DNA of 64,000 nt from NCBI RefSeq assembly GCF_003096015.2, contig NZ_CP029185.2, forward strand, positions 2,204,001-2,268,000, written 5' to 3'. This DNA is from Limnobaculum parvum (GTDB taxonomy: Bacteria; Pseudomonadota; Gammaproteobacteria; Enterobacterales; Enterobacteriaceae). Both the position numbers and the translations under genes were made by a program. Shown here one piece after another: positions 33,825-42,464 of this stretch. Positions within the stretch are counted from its first letter, which is position 1; each line of letters begins with the position of its first letter. Under the pieces are notes generated by a model that did not search any database, had not been told where the DNA came from, and was given only the letters and a program-made list of their open reading frames with translations.

Positions 33825-34298
33825 ATGGACCATGTGATTTTAGATTTACAGATAGCCTGTGAGAATACTCAGGGGCTACCTGATGAACAAGAGATTCAAC
33901 GCTGGCTGGATGTAGCAGTTCTTCCTTTTCAACAAGAGGCCGAAGTCACCGTCCGTCTGGTGGATATGGAAGAGAGCCACCAGCTTAATCATACCTATCG
34001 AGGCATGGATAAGCCGACGAATGTGCTATCATTTCCTTTTGAAGCACCTCCCGGTATGGAAATGCCGCTGTTAGGGGATTTGGTCATCTGCCGTCAGATA
34101 GTAGAAAAGGAAGCGGATGAACAAAATAAGATTTTACTCGCACATTGGGCTCATATGGTTGTCCATGGTAGCCTCCATCTGTTAGGGTATGATCACATCA
34201 TTGATGATGATGCGGAAGAAATGGAGTCTTTAGAAACTGAGATTATGCAAGAGTTAGGTTATCCTGACCCTTATGCCTCAGAAAAAGACGCAGTCTAA
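33825..34298 (+). CDS. ybeY: Endoribonuclease YbeY, 16S rRNA maturation
   Basis: 157 aa from ATG at 33825, with AAGG 5 nt upstream. A TTG at 33813 is in frame but unneeded and would begin immediately after the ybeZ stop. The zinc-binding motif HGSLHLLGYDH is intact, as are the RGMDKPTNVLSFPFE and LLGDLVIC segments. YbeY is a metal-dependent RNase for 16S 3'-end maturation and late 70S quality control. Confidence 0.97.
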   Translation: MDHVILDLQIACENTQGLPDEQEIQRWLDVAVLPFQQEAEVTVRLVDMEESHQLNHTYRGMDKPTNVLSFPFEAPPGMEMPLLGDLVICRQIVEKEADEQNKILLAHWAHMVVHGSLHLLGYDHIIDDDAEEMESLETEIMQELGYPDPYASEKDAV

Positions 34299-34316
34299 CT
34301 AACTAATAAAGCATGC

Positions 34317-35195
34317 ATGAGCGACGATCATTCACAAAATAACGATAGCCCTGTACCCAAAAAGGGCTTCTTTTCACTGATTCTTGGCCAGTTTTTTCAT
34401 GGCGAGCCAAAAAACCGCGGCGACTTGGTCGAACTTATCCGCGATTCAGAACAAAACGAGCTGATCGATCCCGATACCCGCGATATGCTGGAAGGTGTCA
34501 TGGATATCGCTGAACAACGCGTTCGCGATATTATGATCCCTCGTTCCCAGATGATTACTTTAAAACGTAATCAGCCGCTGGAAGAGTGTCTGGATGTGAT
34601 TATCGAATCCGCCCACTCTCGCTTCCCTGTGATCAGCGAAGACAAAGACCATATTGAAGGCATTTTAATGGCGAAAGATTTATTGCCATTTATGAGTAAA
34701 GATTCTCAGCCTTTCACTATCGATCAGGTTCTTCGTCCGGCGGTAGTGGTGCCAGAAAGTAAGCGCGTTGACCGTATGCTGAAAGAGTTCCGTTCACAAC
34801 GCTATCATATGGCGATTGTGATTGATGAATTCGGTGGCGTTTCCGGTTTGGTTACCATCGAAGATATTCTTGAGTTGATTGTTGGTGAAATCGAGGATGA
34901 ATATGACGATGTGGAAGACCGAGATGTGCGTCAACTGAGCCGACACACCTTCACTGTCAGAGCATTAACTCCGATAGAAGAGTTTAATGAGGTTTTCTCT
35001 ACCAACTTCAGTGATGAAGAGGTCGATACTATCGGTGGTCTAGTGATGCAAGCCTTTGGTCATCTACCCTCACGGGGAGAGATCATCTCTATTGAGGGTT
35101 ACCAGTTTAAAGTTGCGATGGCCGATAGTCGGCGCATTATTCAGGTACACGTCACGATTCCTAATGAATCGCCACAACCACAATTAGAAGATTAA
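34317..35195 (+). CDS. corC: CBS-domain protein CorC/YbeX
   Basis: 292 aa, the E. coli length. Two CBS domains (about 70-190: RDIMIPRSQMITL ... FPVISEDKDHIEG ... YHMAIVIDEFGGVSGLVTIEDI) are followed by the transporter-associated CorC_HlyC domain (QLSRHTFTVRALTPIEEFNEVF). No membrane segment is present. Proposed roles are Mg/Co efflux with CorA and, more recently, ribosome metabolism with YbeY. Alternative name ybeX. It lies 18 bp after ybeY. Confidence 0.96.
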   Translation: MSDDHSQNNDSPVPKKGFFSLILGQFFHGEPKNRGDLVELIRDSEQNELIDPDTRDMLEGVMDIAEQRVRDIMIPRSQMITLKRNQPLEECLDVIIESAHSRFPVISEDKDHIEGILMAKDLLPFMSKDSQPFTIDQVLRPAVVVPESKRVDRMLKEFRSQRYHMAIVIDEFGGVSGLVTIEDILELIVGEIEDEYDDVEDRDVRQLSRHTFTVRALTPIEEFNEVFSTNFSDEEVDTIGGLVMQAFGHLPSRGEIISIEGYQFKVAMADSRRIIQVHVTIPNESPQPQLED

Positions 35196-35202
35196 TTATC
35201 AC

Positions 35203-36732
35203 ATGGCTGTAGCCCATATCTTTGACCGCCAGCGAATTCGATTGCCGCTGGCGTTAATTTTAGGTGCCTGTGGCACCCTTTCACTGTCCCCTTACGACCT
35301 GTGGCCAATGGCGCTGGTTTCGCTGTGCGGCTTGCTTGGCCTAACGCTAAACCGCTCTCCAAAACAAGCCATGTCAGTTGGTTTTTACTGGGGTCTGGGT
35401 CTGTTTCTGTCTGGTATTCACTGGGTTTACGTCAGTATTGACCAGTTTGGTGGTTTGCCAGTGCCGATCAGTCTAGGGCTGGTATTACTGTTAGCCGCCT
35501 ATCTGTCGCTTTATCCGATGCTGTTTGGTTGGTTGCTGGCTCGCTTCTGGCCGAAAACGACCGTCTGGCGTCTGGCATTGGCTGCACCTGCGCTGTGGCA
35601 GGTTACCGAGTTTTTACGCGGTTGGGTGTTCACTGGGTTTCCGTGGGTGCAGTTTGGCTACAGTCAGATCGATGGGCCGTTAAAAGGTATTGCTCCACTG
35701 TTGGGTGTAGATGCCATCAATATGCTCATGGTTGCTACCAGCGGTCTGTTGGTGTTTGCCATTTGCCAACGTCGTATCCTACCCGGCGTGATTGCCGTGC
35801 TCTGCATTCTACTGCCCTGGCCTCTTAAACAGGTGCAGTGGTTTACAGAACAGCCCGAACGCGCTGTTGATATCGCTTTAGTGCAGGGAAATATCGCCCA
35901 ATCCTTAAAATGGAGTCCTGACCATCTGCTACCTACACTGGAAACGTACGTTAATGAATCCAGACCTTATATTGGTAAATCGCGGATTATTATTTGGCCA
36001 GAAGCGGCAATTCCTGATATCGAATCCAGACAGACTTCATTCTTATCCATGTTGGATCGGAATTTTCGTGAGAATAACACCTCGCTGATTACCGGCATTA
36101 TTGATTATCGGGCCACGCCACAAAGCTCTGATTACTACAATACCCTGATTGTATTGGGTAACCAGCAGCCTTATCAGTATGGCGGTACTAACCGATACAA
36201 TAAGCACCATTTGGTTATCTTTGGCGAATATGTTCCTTTTGAATCTATCCTTCGCCCACTGGCCGCTTTCTTTGATTTACCGATGTCATCAATTAGCGAA
36301 GGGAATTATCTGCAAGCTCCAATTGATGTTGCCGGATATAAAATCACCAGCGTTATTTGCTATGAAGTGATCATTGGTCAGCAGGTAAGAGATAACTTCA
36401 CGCCAGATACCGACTTTCTGTTAACCATTTCTAACGATGCTTGGTTTGGTGACTCCATCGGCCCACTCCAGCACTTCCAAATGGCGCGGATGAGAGCATT
36501 AGAATTGGGTCGTCCAATGCTGCGTGGTACCAACAATGGTGTGACTGCTGCCATTAATGCCAACGGTGATGTTATCGACCAAATTCCACAGTTTAAACGT
36601 CAAGTACTGGACGTTACGGTAGCACCAACCGCAGGGATAACACCTTATGCTCGTTGGGGTTCATTACCAGTCTGGTTAATGACGTTGCTACTGGCCGGTG
36701 GCTCTTGGTTGCTATCTCGTCGTTCAAAATAG
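35203..36732 (+). CDS. lnt: Apolipoprotein N-acyltransferase
   Basis: 509 aa (E. coli 512). Six or more N-terminal membrane helices precede a periplasmic nitrilase-type domain. The catalytic triad is Glu in IIWPEAAIPD (near residue 265), Lys in YNKHHLVIFGEYVPF (near 333) and Cys in SVICYEVI (near 385). A further helix closes the protein (WLMTLLLAGGSWLL). It adds the third acyl chain to lipoproteins; clients in this window include RlpA and LptE. Last gene of the ybeZ operon. Confidence 0.97.
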   Translation: MAVAHIFDRQRIRLPLALILGACGTLSLSPYDLWPMALVSLCGLLGLTLNRSPKQAMSVGFYWGLGLFLSGIHWVYVSIDQFGGLPVPISLGLVLLLAAYLSLYPMLFGWLLARFWPKTTVWRLALAAPALWQVTEFLRGWVFTGFPWVQFGYSQIDGPLKGIAPLLGVDAINMLMVATSGLLVFAICQRRILPGVIAVLCILLPWPLKQVQWFTEQPERAVDIALVQGNIAQSLKWSPDHLLPTLETYVNESRPYIGKSRIIIWPEAAIPDIESRQTSFLSMLDRNFRENNTSLITGIIDYRATPQSSDYYNTLIVLGNQQPYQYGGTNRYNKHHLVIFGEYVPFESILRPLAAFFDLPMSSISEGNYLQAPIDVAGYKITSVICYEVIIGQQVRDNFTPDTDFLLTISNDAWFGDSIGPLQHFQMARMRALELGRPMLRGTNNGVTAAINANGDVIDQIPQFKRQVLDVTVAPTAGITPYARWGSLPVWLMTLLLAGGSWLLSRRSK

Positions 36733-36741
36733 AATGCTTTG

Positions 36742-36774
36742 GTGGGCTACAGATTCGTGATTTCCGTAGCCCAC
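36742..36774. terminator. Possible terminator between lnt and the GntR gene
   Basis: GTGGGCTAC / GTAGCCCAC forms a 9-bp stem with a 15-nt loop between convergent genes. T-runs are weak on both sides. Confidence 0.5.
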
Positions 36775-37437
36775 TTATTCTGCAACATCACTCAATAAGC
36801 GTTTAGCGCGTACGGTAAAACCACTGTCGATATGCTGTTTAAGTATACGGCATGCCTGCTCTGAATCATTGTTTCCCAATCCCTCTACAATCTCCTTATG
36901 CTCCTGAATCGATCGGGTTATATATTCCTGAGAAAAAGTGAGTCGGTTACGCATAGCTAATACCTTGGTAGTGGTATTGCGATGCATATCCATTAAATAA
37001 GGATTATTGGCAAATTTGAGCAATGAGCGGTGAAAAGCAATGTCCAAAGCCAGATAAGCATCACGATCGGGCTTTAACAAAAAAGGTTCACAACGTTGAA
37101 TATTCTGCTGAAGCTCAGTAAGCAATTTTTCACGATTTTTATTTAAAGCACTGTGAATCGCACACGTTTCAAGGGCAATTCTTAATTCACTAATATTATC
37201 AATTTCTTCCGAAGTCAGGCGACAAATGAAAGTGCCACAACGCGGTCGAATTTCAATTAAATGTTCAGAACAGAGGCGTAGTAATGCTTCACGGACAGGG
37301 GTTTTACTCAGCCCAAACAGTTCGGAAAGTTGGCTTTCCGTCACCTGCTGTCCAAATTCAAACTCACCGGAAATAATCATCTGGCGTATTTTATCCGCCG
37401 CAATTTCAGTTAACGTTTTGGGGATATCTAAATGCAT
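36775..37437 (-). CDS. GntR/FadR-family regulator (FCD domain)
   Basis: 220 aa. The N-terminal winged helix (residues 5-70) has the family pattern IAADKIRQMIISGEFEFGQQ followed by LSKTPVREALLRLCSEHLIEI. A C-terminal FCD ligand domain follows, with metal-site residues in LDIAFHRSLLKFA and IQEHKEIVEGL, and a final His in LKQHIDSGF. It lies 216 bp downstream of the enolase-superfamily gene on the same strand and probably controls that gene and the MFS transporter. The exact effector is unknown, most likely a sugar acid. Confidence 0.9.
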   Translation of the reverse strand: MHLDIPKTLTEIAADKIRQMIISGEFEFGQQVTESQLSELFGLSKTPVREALLRLCSEHLIEIRPRCGTFICRLTSEEIDNISELRIALETCAIHSALNKNREKLLTELQQNIQRCEPFLLKPDRDAYLALDIAFHRSLLKFANNPYLMDMHRNTTTKVLAMRNRLTFSQEYITRSIQEHKEIVEGLGNNDSEQACRILKQHIDSGFTVRAKRLLSDVAE

Positions 37438-37609
37438 AGTCCGACCTCGCTGTAGCTATCTTGCCAATGATTGCTATGTTTCAGCCTTGAAACCGTCCGA
37501 CCAGCTGGATCGCCAAGACCTGTAACCCAATATCTTCTCATCAGTCAAACAGGCGAATCATATACTATGCAATAAGAAAATATAGCGATGGCATCATACT
37601 TTTGCCAGA

Positions 37610-37646
37610 ATCAGCGCCCCGCCCGAGGGATCCAGACGGGGCTGAT
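37610..37646 (-). terminator. Possible hairpin after the enolase-superfamily gene
   Basis: ATCAG(CG)CCCCG pairs with CGGGGCTGAT with a two-base bulge. It lies just after the stop codon and lacks an adjacent T-run. Confidence 0.35.
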
Positions 37647-37653
37647 AACAGGA

Positions 37654-38859
37654 CTAAGCCGTAATCGTATAGGCCAGATAATCTTTCACGATGTCCTCAT
37701 TAAGCTCCTGCCCCAATCCTGGCAGATCGGGGATGGAATAATAACCGTTAACCGGTTGATAATCGTTGGTGCAAAGTTCACGGATACAGGCTTTCAAACC
37801 GTGAGTATGGTGCTCATGAATAATGAAGTTAGGAATAGCGGCTTCCATGTGCAGTGATGCAGCCATTGATACCGGCCCACCACAAACGTGAATTTGAACC
37901 GTCGCATCATAAATATTGGCATAATCACAAATCTTCTTACCTTCGGTAATGCCTCCGCATAAACACAAATCAGGCTGTACTACAGCCACACTCTGCTTCT
38001 CAAATAATTCACGGTATCCCCAACGGGTATATGAGCGTTCCCCCGTAGCGACAGGAATATTGATACTACGAGCAACCAGCGCCATGTTATCGCTGTTGAG
38101 CGGATGAACCGGCTCTTCATAGAAGAAGATATTATATTTCTCAATGGCTCTGGCAAACTGAATGGCGGAGTTGGTTCCTAATAGAGAATGAATTTCAACG
38201 ATGATATCCACATCAGGCCCAATCGCCTCACGCATGGCGGCAATACGCTCCTCTCCCATACGTAATTGATCGGTAAGTAACAGACCGAAATAGTTCTGGT
38301 TAATCTCCCAATCTAACGGTGGCCCTCCATTGCGATCGACCTGTAGTGGATCGACTTTTATGGCGGTATACCCCTCCGCAACCGCTTTCCGTGCCGCATC
38401 GGCATACTGTTGCGGTGTGGTTAGCATCTGAAAGGTATCGCTCCAGCCGAACTGTAACTGACTGGCATAAGCACGTAATCTCTCGTTGGTCTTACCTCCC
38501 AGCAGCTGATAGATTGGCGCATTCAGCACTTTGCCTTTGATATCCCATAACGCAATATCAATGGCACTCATACCGGCATAGAAGACATTACCGCCCCCCA
38601 TACCCCAGAACGTTGCTCGAAACAGATTTTCCCAAATAGCCTCTGATTTCATGGGGTCTTTTCCAACGATTCTCGGCGCTAAATCACGCAGAATACCGAC
38701 GCCGGCTTTTGCCCCTGCACCATAAGCCAAACCCACTTCGCCAATACCGCTGATACCGGCATCGGTGTTGATACGTACCATCACCGGATTAAAACGAGCC
38801 ATTCTCGGATCCCGGCGATTAACCTCACAATCAAAAATTTCAACGCTGGTAATTTTCAT
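37654..38859 (-). CDS. Enolase-superfamily enzyme (mandelate racemase type), probable sugar-acid dehydratase
   Basis: 401 aa. The N-terminal capping domain is typical (MKITSVEIFDCEVNRRDPRM). In the barrel, GYTAIKVDPLQVD holds the base Lys, DIIVEIHSLLG and FFYEEPVHP supply metal ligands, PVATGERSYTRW the third ligand region, and VQIHVCGGPVS the catalytic His region. The Glu in VEIHS where many relatives have Asp separates it from DgoD, RspA and mannonate dehydratases as I remember them. Substrate unknown. It lies between an MFS sugar-acid-type transporter and a GntR regulator, which supports a hexonate-like substrate. Confidence 0.87.
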   Translation of the reverse strand: MKITSVEIFDCEVNRRDPRMARFNPVMVRINTDAGISGIGEVGLAYGAGAKAGVGILRDLAPRIVGKDPMKSEAIWENLFRATFWGMGGGNVFYAGMSAIDIALWDIKGKVLNAPIYQLLGGKTNERLRAYASQLQFGWSDTFQMLTTPQQYADAARKAVAEGYTAIKVDPLQVDRNGGPPLDWEINQNYFGLLLTDQLRMGEERIAAMREAIGPDVDIIVEIHSLLGTNSAIQFARAIEKYNIFFYEEPVHPLNSDNMALVARSINIPVATGERSYTRWGYRELFEKQSVAVVQPDLCLCGGITEGKKICDYANIYDATVQIHVCGGPVSMAASLHMEAAIPNFIIHEHHTHGLKACIRELCTNDYQPVNGYYSIPDLPGLGQELNEDIVKDYLAYTITA

Positions 38860-38903
38860 ACAACTCTCCGTCCTATCATATAAATAGCGGGTTACAGGGG
38901 AAT

Positions 38904-40217
38904 TTATGCCGTTACAGCTTTAGCCACTTTTGCCTTCACCTGAGGAATTCGCATGGTGATTAGCAATACGCTGGAGATAACACACAGGATCGCTTCCACC
39001 ACAAACACACCATAAGAACCATAGGATTTAGCCACGTACCCCAACCCTAAATTGGCGAAGAATCCCCCTAGGCTTGAGCACGAATTAATGACCGCAATGC
39101 TGATGGCTAATCCAGCGGGCGACAGCAACATGGAAGGAATGGCCCAGAAAGGACCGTAATAACTGAGAATACCGACACCAAATAGCACCATGCCGAACAT
39201 CCTAATCGACATAGAATCCGCGGTCGCTATCACCAAAAATGCAGCGCCGGCCAGTAGCATAGGTATTGCAGCATGAAATTTTCTTTCACCCTGCTTATCG
39301 GAGTGAGCGCCCCATAGAGGCATCGCAAACATGGCGCACAAGAAAGGTACTGCCATGATCAAGCCCACATGAGTATCCGTTAGGCCAGGGGCAAATCCCT
39401 TTACCTGCCCCGGCAACCAGTAATTACTGGCTTGAGAAGCCGCCTGAACAAACATATAAACAAATGACAGACGCCACAAAATCGGGTTACGGATAATCTG
39501 TAAAAACGTCATTGAATGACCCACGGGCTGCCCCTGAGTCTCCGTTTTCAATTCCGCAATCAACCATGATTTTTGTTTGTCTGTTAGCCAATGCGCATCC
39601 TGAGGACGATCATACAAAACATAAAATGTCAGGACACCAAGCAAAACGGTAGGTATTCCTTCAATGGCAAATAACCAGCGCCAACCCGCATGATCAAAGA
39701 AATTAGCGTGTTGAATAATCCATCCAGACATGGGCGCTGCCACCACGGAAGAAACGGCTATTGCCATCATAAACAACGCCGTTACACGCGCGCGCTCTTT
39801 GGCAGGAAACCAGCAGGCGAGGTAGTAAATCATCCCGGGAAAGAAACCGGCTTCAAACACTCCCAACAGCAAACGTGCCGCCAGCAGGTGCTCAAAACTT
39901 TGGGCAAAAAATAACAGTGTTGTCACCCCGCCCCATGCAATCAGAATGAAGCCAATCCATCTTCTGGCCCCTAACTTCTGAATCATTATGTTGCTGGGTA
40001 TCTGGCAAACCAGATAAGAGATAAAGAATACCGATGCAAGTTGTCCAAACTGAACGCTGGAAATCCCCAGATCGACATTCATTTGTAAAGCAGCAAAACC
40101 GATATTAACGCGGTCCATATAGTTGAAAAAGTAGAGAATAAAAGCAAAAGGAATGATGTGTCTGCCTATAGTTTTTAATGTCTCCCTGCCGATCTGAACA
40201 TCCGTTGGTCTCTCCAT
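38904..40217 (-). CDS. MFS transporter, anion:cation symporter type
   Basis: 437 aa with about 12 membrane helices. The signature after helix 1, FNYMDRVNIGFAALQM, and RLLLGVFEAGFFPGMIYYLACWFP in helix 4-5, are typical of the ACS family that imports sugar acids, tartrate and related carboxylates. The central cytoplasmic loop (YDRPQDAHWLTDKQKSWLI) is also characteristic. First gene of the minus-strand module, 44 bp before the enolase-superfamily gene. A 17-bp inverted repeat lies 69 bp upstream. Confidence 0.92.
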   Translation of the reverse strand: MERPTDVQIGRETLKTIGRHIIPFAFILYFFNYMDRVNIGFAALQMNVDLGISSVQFGQLASVFFISYLVCQIPSNIMIQKLGARRWIGFILIAWGGVTTLLFFAQSFEHLLAARLLLGVFEAGFFPGMIYYLACWFPAKERARVTALFMMAIAVSSVVAAPMSGWIIQHANFFDHAGWRWLFAIEGIPTVLLGVLTFYVLYDRPQDAHWLTDKQKSWLIAELKTETQGQPVGHSMTFLQIIRNPILWRLSFVYMFVQAASQASNYWLPGQVKGFAPGLTDTHVGLIMAVPFLCAMFAMPLWGAHSDKQGERKFHAAIPMLLAGAAFLVIATADSMSIRMFGMVLFGVGILSYYGPFWAIPSMLLSPAGLAISIAVINSCSSLGGFFANLGLGYVAKSYGSYGVFVVEAILCVISSVLLITMRIPQVKAKVAKAVTA

Positions 40218-40285
40218 ACCTCACTATCCTCATTCTTATTGTCAGGAAATGAGGTACCAAACTAATAGAAAAAATGTTCCAGCGC

Positions 40286-40329
40286 TTGAGCTGATATATG
40301 ATATCTCAGTACATCATATATCAGCTCAA
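40286..40329. promoter_or_regulatory. 17-bp inverted repeat, candidate GntR operator
   Basis: TTGAGCTGATATATGAT (40286-40302) and ATCATATATCAGCTCAA (40313-40329) are exact inverted copies with a 10-bp spacer. They sit 69 bp upstream of the MFS gene. Each arm contains TGATATATGA, itself nearly symmetric, so two regulator dimers could bind. The nearest candidate regulator is the GntR-family protein at 36775. Confidence 0.6.
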
Positions 40330-40516
40330 ATATTGACCACTTGCGTTTTGATATTTATCTCTGTTCCCCATCATCTCCCAGTGAGTTTTACCCACCCCCT
40401 ATCTTTTAAACAAAAATTTAACATACCTAAAACTTGGCACGTACCTTGCTACATACCTATTGAAGCCGGATAAAAGGTGAAAATAATCCTGAAATTTCCG
40501 GTTGTTAAGGATAAAT

Positions 40517-40592
40517 TGCACCAATAAAGTGCAAATTTGCACTAAAAGCAAGCATATATGTGAATTCGCTCACTAATGGTGCAAATTGCTGG
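40517..40592 (+). promoter_or_regulatory. Cluster of TGCA-type palindromes upstream of gltI
   Basis: TGCACC-AATAA-AGTGCA (40517-40533) matches the NtrC site TGCACC-N5-GGTGCA with one mismatch. It overlaps a perfect 16-bp palindrome AGTGCAAATTTGCACT (40528-40543). A further TGGTGCAAATTGCTGG lies at 40577-40592. The group is 140-210 bp upstream of gltI. NtrC control would suit a glutamate/aspartate transporter; no correctly spaced sigma-54 promoter was found. Confidence 0.45.
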
Positions 40593-40729
40593 TAAACAAG
40601 GTGTTAATTGTTTTACACAAGCACAGCATTAAACTACATTTTAATTACATCATTGGCGGTCTTTAGACTGACTGATGGGCAACAAAAAACGGTTACAACA
40701 TCATACTGATAATAATGAAGGAGTAAGTC

Positions 40730-41626
40730 ATGCAATTACGCAAGTTGGCACTATCGCTCGTTTTAATGGGTCTGACAAGTACGGCGCTCCACGCAGAGGA
40801 TTTGGACGGTACTCTGAAGAAAATCAAAGACACGGGAGTCATCACCGTTGGTCACCGGGAATCTTCTGTTCCTTTTTCTTATTATGATAATCAGCAGAAT
40901 GTTGTCGGTTATTCACAAGACTACTCCAACCTAATTGTTGACGCAGTTAAAAAGAAACTGAACTTACCAAACCTTCAGGTCAAATTAATTCCAATTACCT
41001 CTCAAAACCGTATTCCATTGTTACAGAATGGTACTTTTGATTTTGAATGTGGCTCAACCACCAACAACTTGGAGCGTCAGAAGCAAGTTGACTTCTCTAA
41101 CACCCTGTTTGTGGTCGGTACCCGTCTGCTGGTCAAAAAAGATTCTGGTATCAAAGAGTTTGCCGATCTGAAAGATAAAAATGTCGCGGTAACTTCAGGT
41201 ACCACTTCAGAAACAATCCTGAACAAACTGAATGACTCCGACAAATTAAACCTGAAAATCATCAGTGCTAAAGATCATGGTGATGCATTCCGTACCATGG
41301 AAAGTGGTCGTGCCGTTGCCTTTATGATGGACGATGCATTGCTGGCGGGTGAAAGAGCAAAATCGAAGAAACCAGATCAGTGGGAAATTGTTGCCAAGCC
41401 ACAATCTTATGAAGCCTACGGCTGTATGCTGCGTAAAGACGACGCTCAGTTTAAAAAGCTGATGGATGAAACTATTGCTCAAGCGCAAACCTCTGGCGCG
41501 GCAGAAAAATCTTACGACAAGTGGTTTAAACAACCTATTCCACCGAAGAATCTGAACATGAACTTCGAACTGTCAGAAGATATGAAAAAGCTGTTTAAAG
41601 CACCGAACGATAAAGCCCTGAACTAA
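40730..41626 (+). CDS. gltI: Glutamate/aspartate ABC transporter, periplasmic binding protein
   Basis: 298 aa (E. coli 302). A Sec signal peptide MQLRKLALSLVLMGLTSTALHA is followed by the mature start EDLDGTLKKI. The family 3 solute-binding fold shows VGHRESSVPFSYYDNQQNVVGYSQDY, TSQNRIPLLQNGTFDFECGSTTN and VAFMMDDALLAGERAK, all close to E. coli GltI. Two cysteines (ECGST and YGCML) are positioned to form the known disulfide. GAAGGAG lies just before ATG. First gene of gltIJKL. Confidence 0.97.
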   Translation: MQLRKLALSLVLMGLTSTALHAEDLDGTLKKIKDTGVITVGHRESSVPFSYYDNQQNVVGYSQDYSNLIVDAVKKKLNLPNLQVKLIPITSQNRIPLLQNGTFDFECGSTTNNLERQKQVDFSNTLFVVGTRLLVKKDSGIKEFADLKDKNVAVTSGTTSETILNKLNDSDKLNLKIISAKDHGDAFRTMESGRAVAFMMDDALLAGERAKSKKPDQWEIVAKPQSYEAYGCMLRKDDAQFKKLMDETIAQAQTSGAAEKSYDKWFKQPIPPKNLNMNFELSEDMKKLFKAPNDKALN

Positions 41627-41662
41627 CAGAGTTACATCGCAGTTATCGGCTCTAGGTTGGCT

Positions 41663-41690
41663 CCCTTTACGCTGAATTGAGCGTAAAGGG
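41663..41690 (+). other. Hairpin between gltI and gltJ
   Basis: CCCTTTACGCT / AGCGTAAAGGG forms a perfect 11-bp stem with a 6-nt loop, followed by ATGTCGATAAAAAAG. Such a hairpin can stabilise the abundant binding-protein mRNA. In E. coli this interval yields the sRNA SroC; equivalence here is not shown. Confidence 0.6.
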
Positions 41691-41724
41691 ATGTCGATAA
41701 AAAAGAAATAATAAGGGCTACGTT

Positions 41725-42462
41725 ATGTTTGGAAATTGGAACTGGGGAATATTTTTAGAACAAGCCCCCTTTGGGAATGCTACCTATCTAGACTGGCTCT
41801 GGGCCGGTACTCAGATAACGATAGCACTGTCCATATGCTCATGGATTTTGGCATTTATTCTGGGATCGCTGTTTGGTATTTTACGTACCGTTCCTAACCG
41901 TGTGCTTTCCGGAATAGGAACGCTGTATGTTGCACTATTTCGCAATGTGCCGCTAATTGTTCAATTTTTTATCTGGTATCTGTTGGCACCTGAGTTATTA
42001 CCCGCATCGGTTGGTGATTGGTTTAAAGGCGAGTTGGATCCTAATATCCAGTTTTTTATTATCTCAGTCTGTTGCTTAGGTTTTTTTACCGGTGCCCGCG
42101 TATGTGAGCAGGTCAAAACAGGTATTCTAACGCTTCCTCGTGGACAAAAAGGTGCGGCCTTGGCATTAGGATTAACCCTGCCTCAGGCATATCGCCACGT
42201 ACTGTTACCTAATGCTTACCGCATTATTATTCCACCGTTGACCTCTGAAATGCTTAACATGGTGAAAAACTCTGCCGTGGCATCGACTATTGGTCTGATT
42301 GAACTTTCTGCACAGGCGAATAAGTTGCTGGAATTTACTGGCCGCTCTTATGAGTCTTTCTTCGCTGTTACTGTTGCTTACGTTCTGATTAACATTGTGG
42401 TTATGAGACTGATGAAGCTGGTAGAGAAGAAAACCCGTCTGCCTGGCACCTTTGGAGGATAA
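41725..42462 (+). CDS. gltJ: Glutamate/aspartate ABC transporter permease
   Basis: 245 aa (E. coli 246). A polar-amino-acid permease with about five membrane helices and the EAA-like loop EQVKTGILTLPRGQKGAALALG in its second half, which contacts the ATPase. The opening MFGNWNWGIFLEQAPFGN matches GltJ. Its stop overlaps the first of two possible gltK starts. Confidence 0.97.
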   Translation: MFGNWNWGIFLEQAPFGNATYLDWLWAGTQITIALSICSWILAFILGSLFGILRTVPNRVLSGIGTLYVALFRNVPLIVQFFIWYLLAPELLPASVGDWFKGELDPNIQFFIISVCCLGFFTGARVCEQVKTGILTLPRGQKGAALALGLTLPQAYRHVLLPNAYRIIIPPLTSEMLNMVKNSAVASTIGLIELSAQANKLLEFTGRSYESFFAVTVAYVLINIVVMRLMKLVEKKTRLPGTFGG

Positions 42463-42464
42463 TG

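Noticed and set aside
40577..40592. Sigma-54 promoter (GG...GC) upstream of gltI
   Set aside because: TGGTGCAAATTGCT has the right ends but the GG to GC spacing is 2 bp too short.
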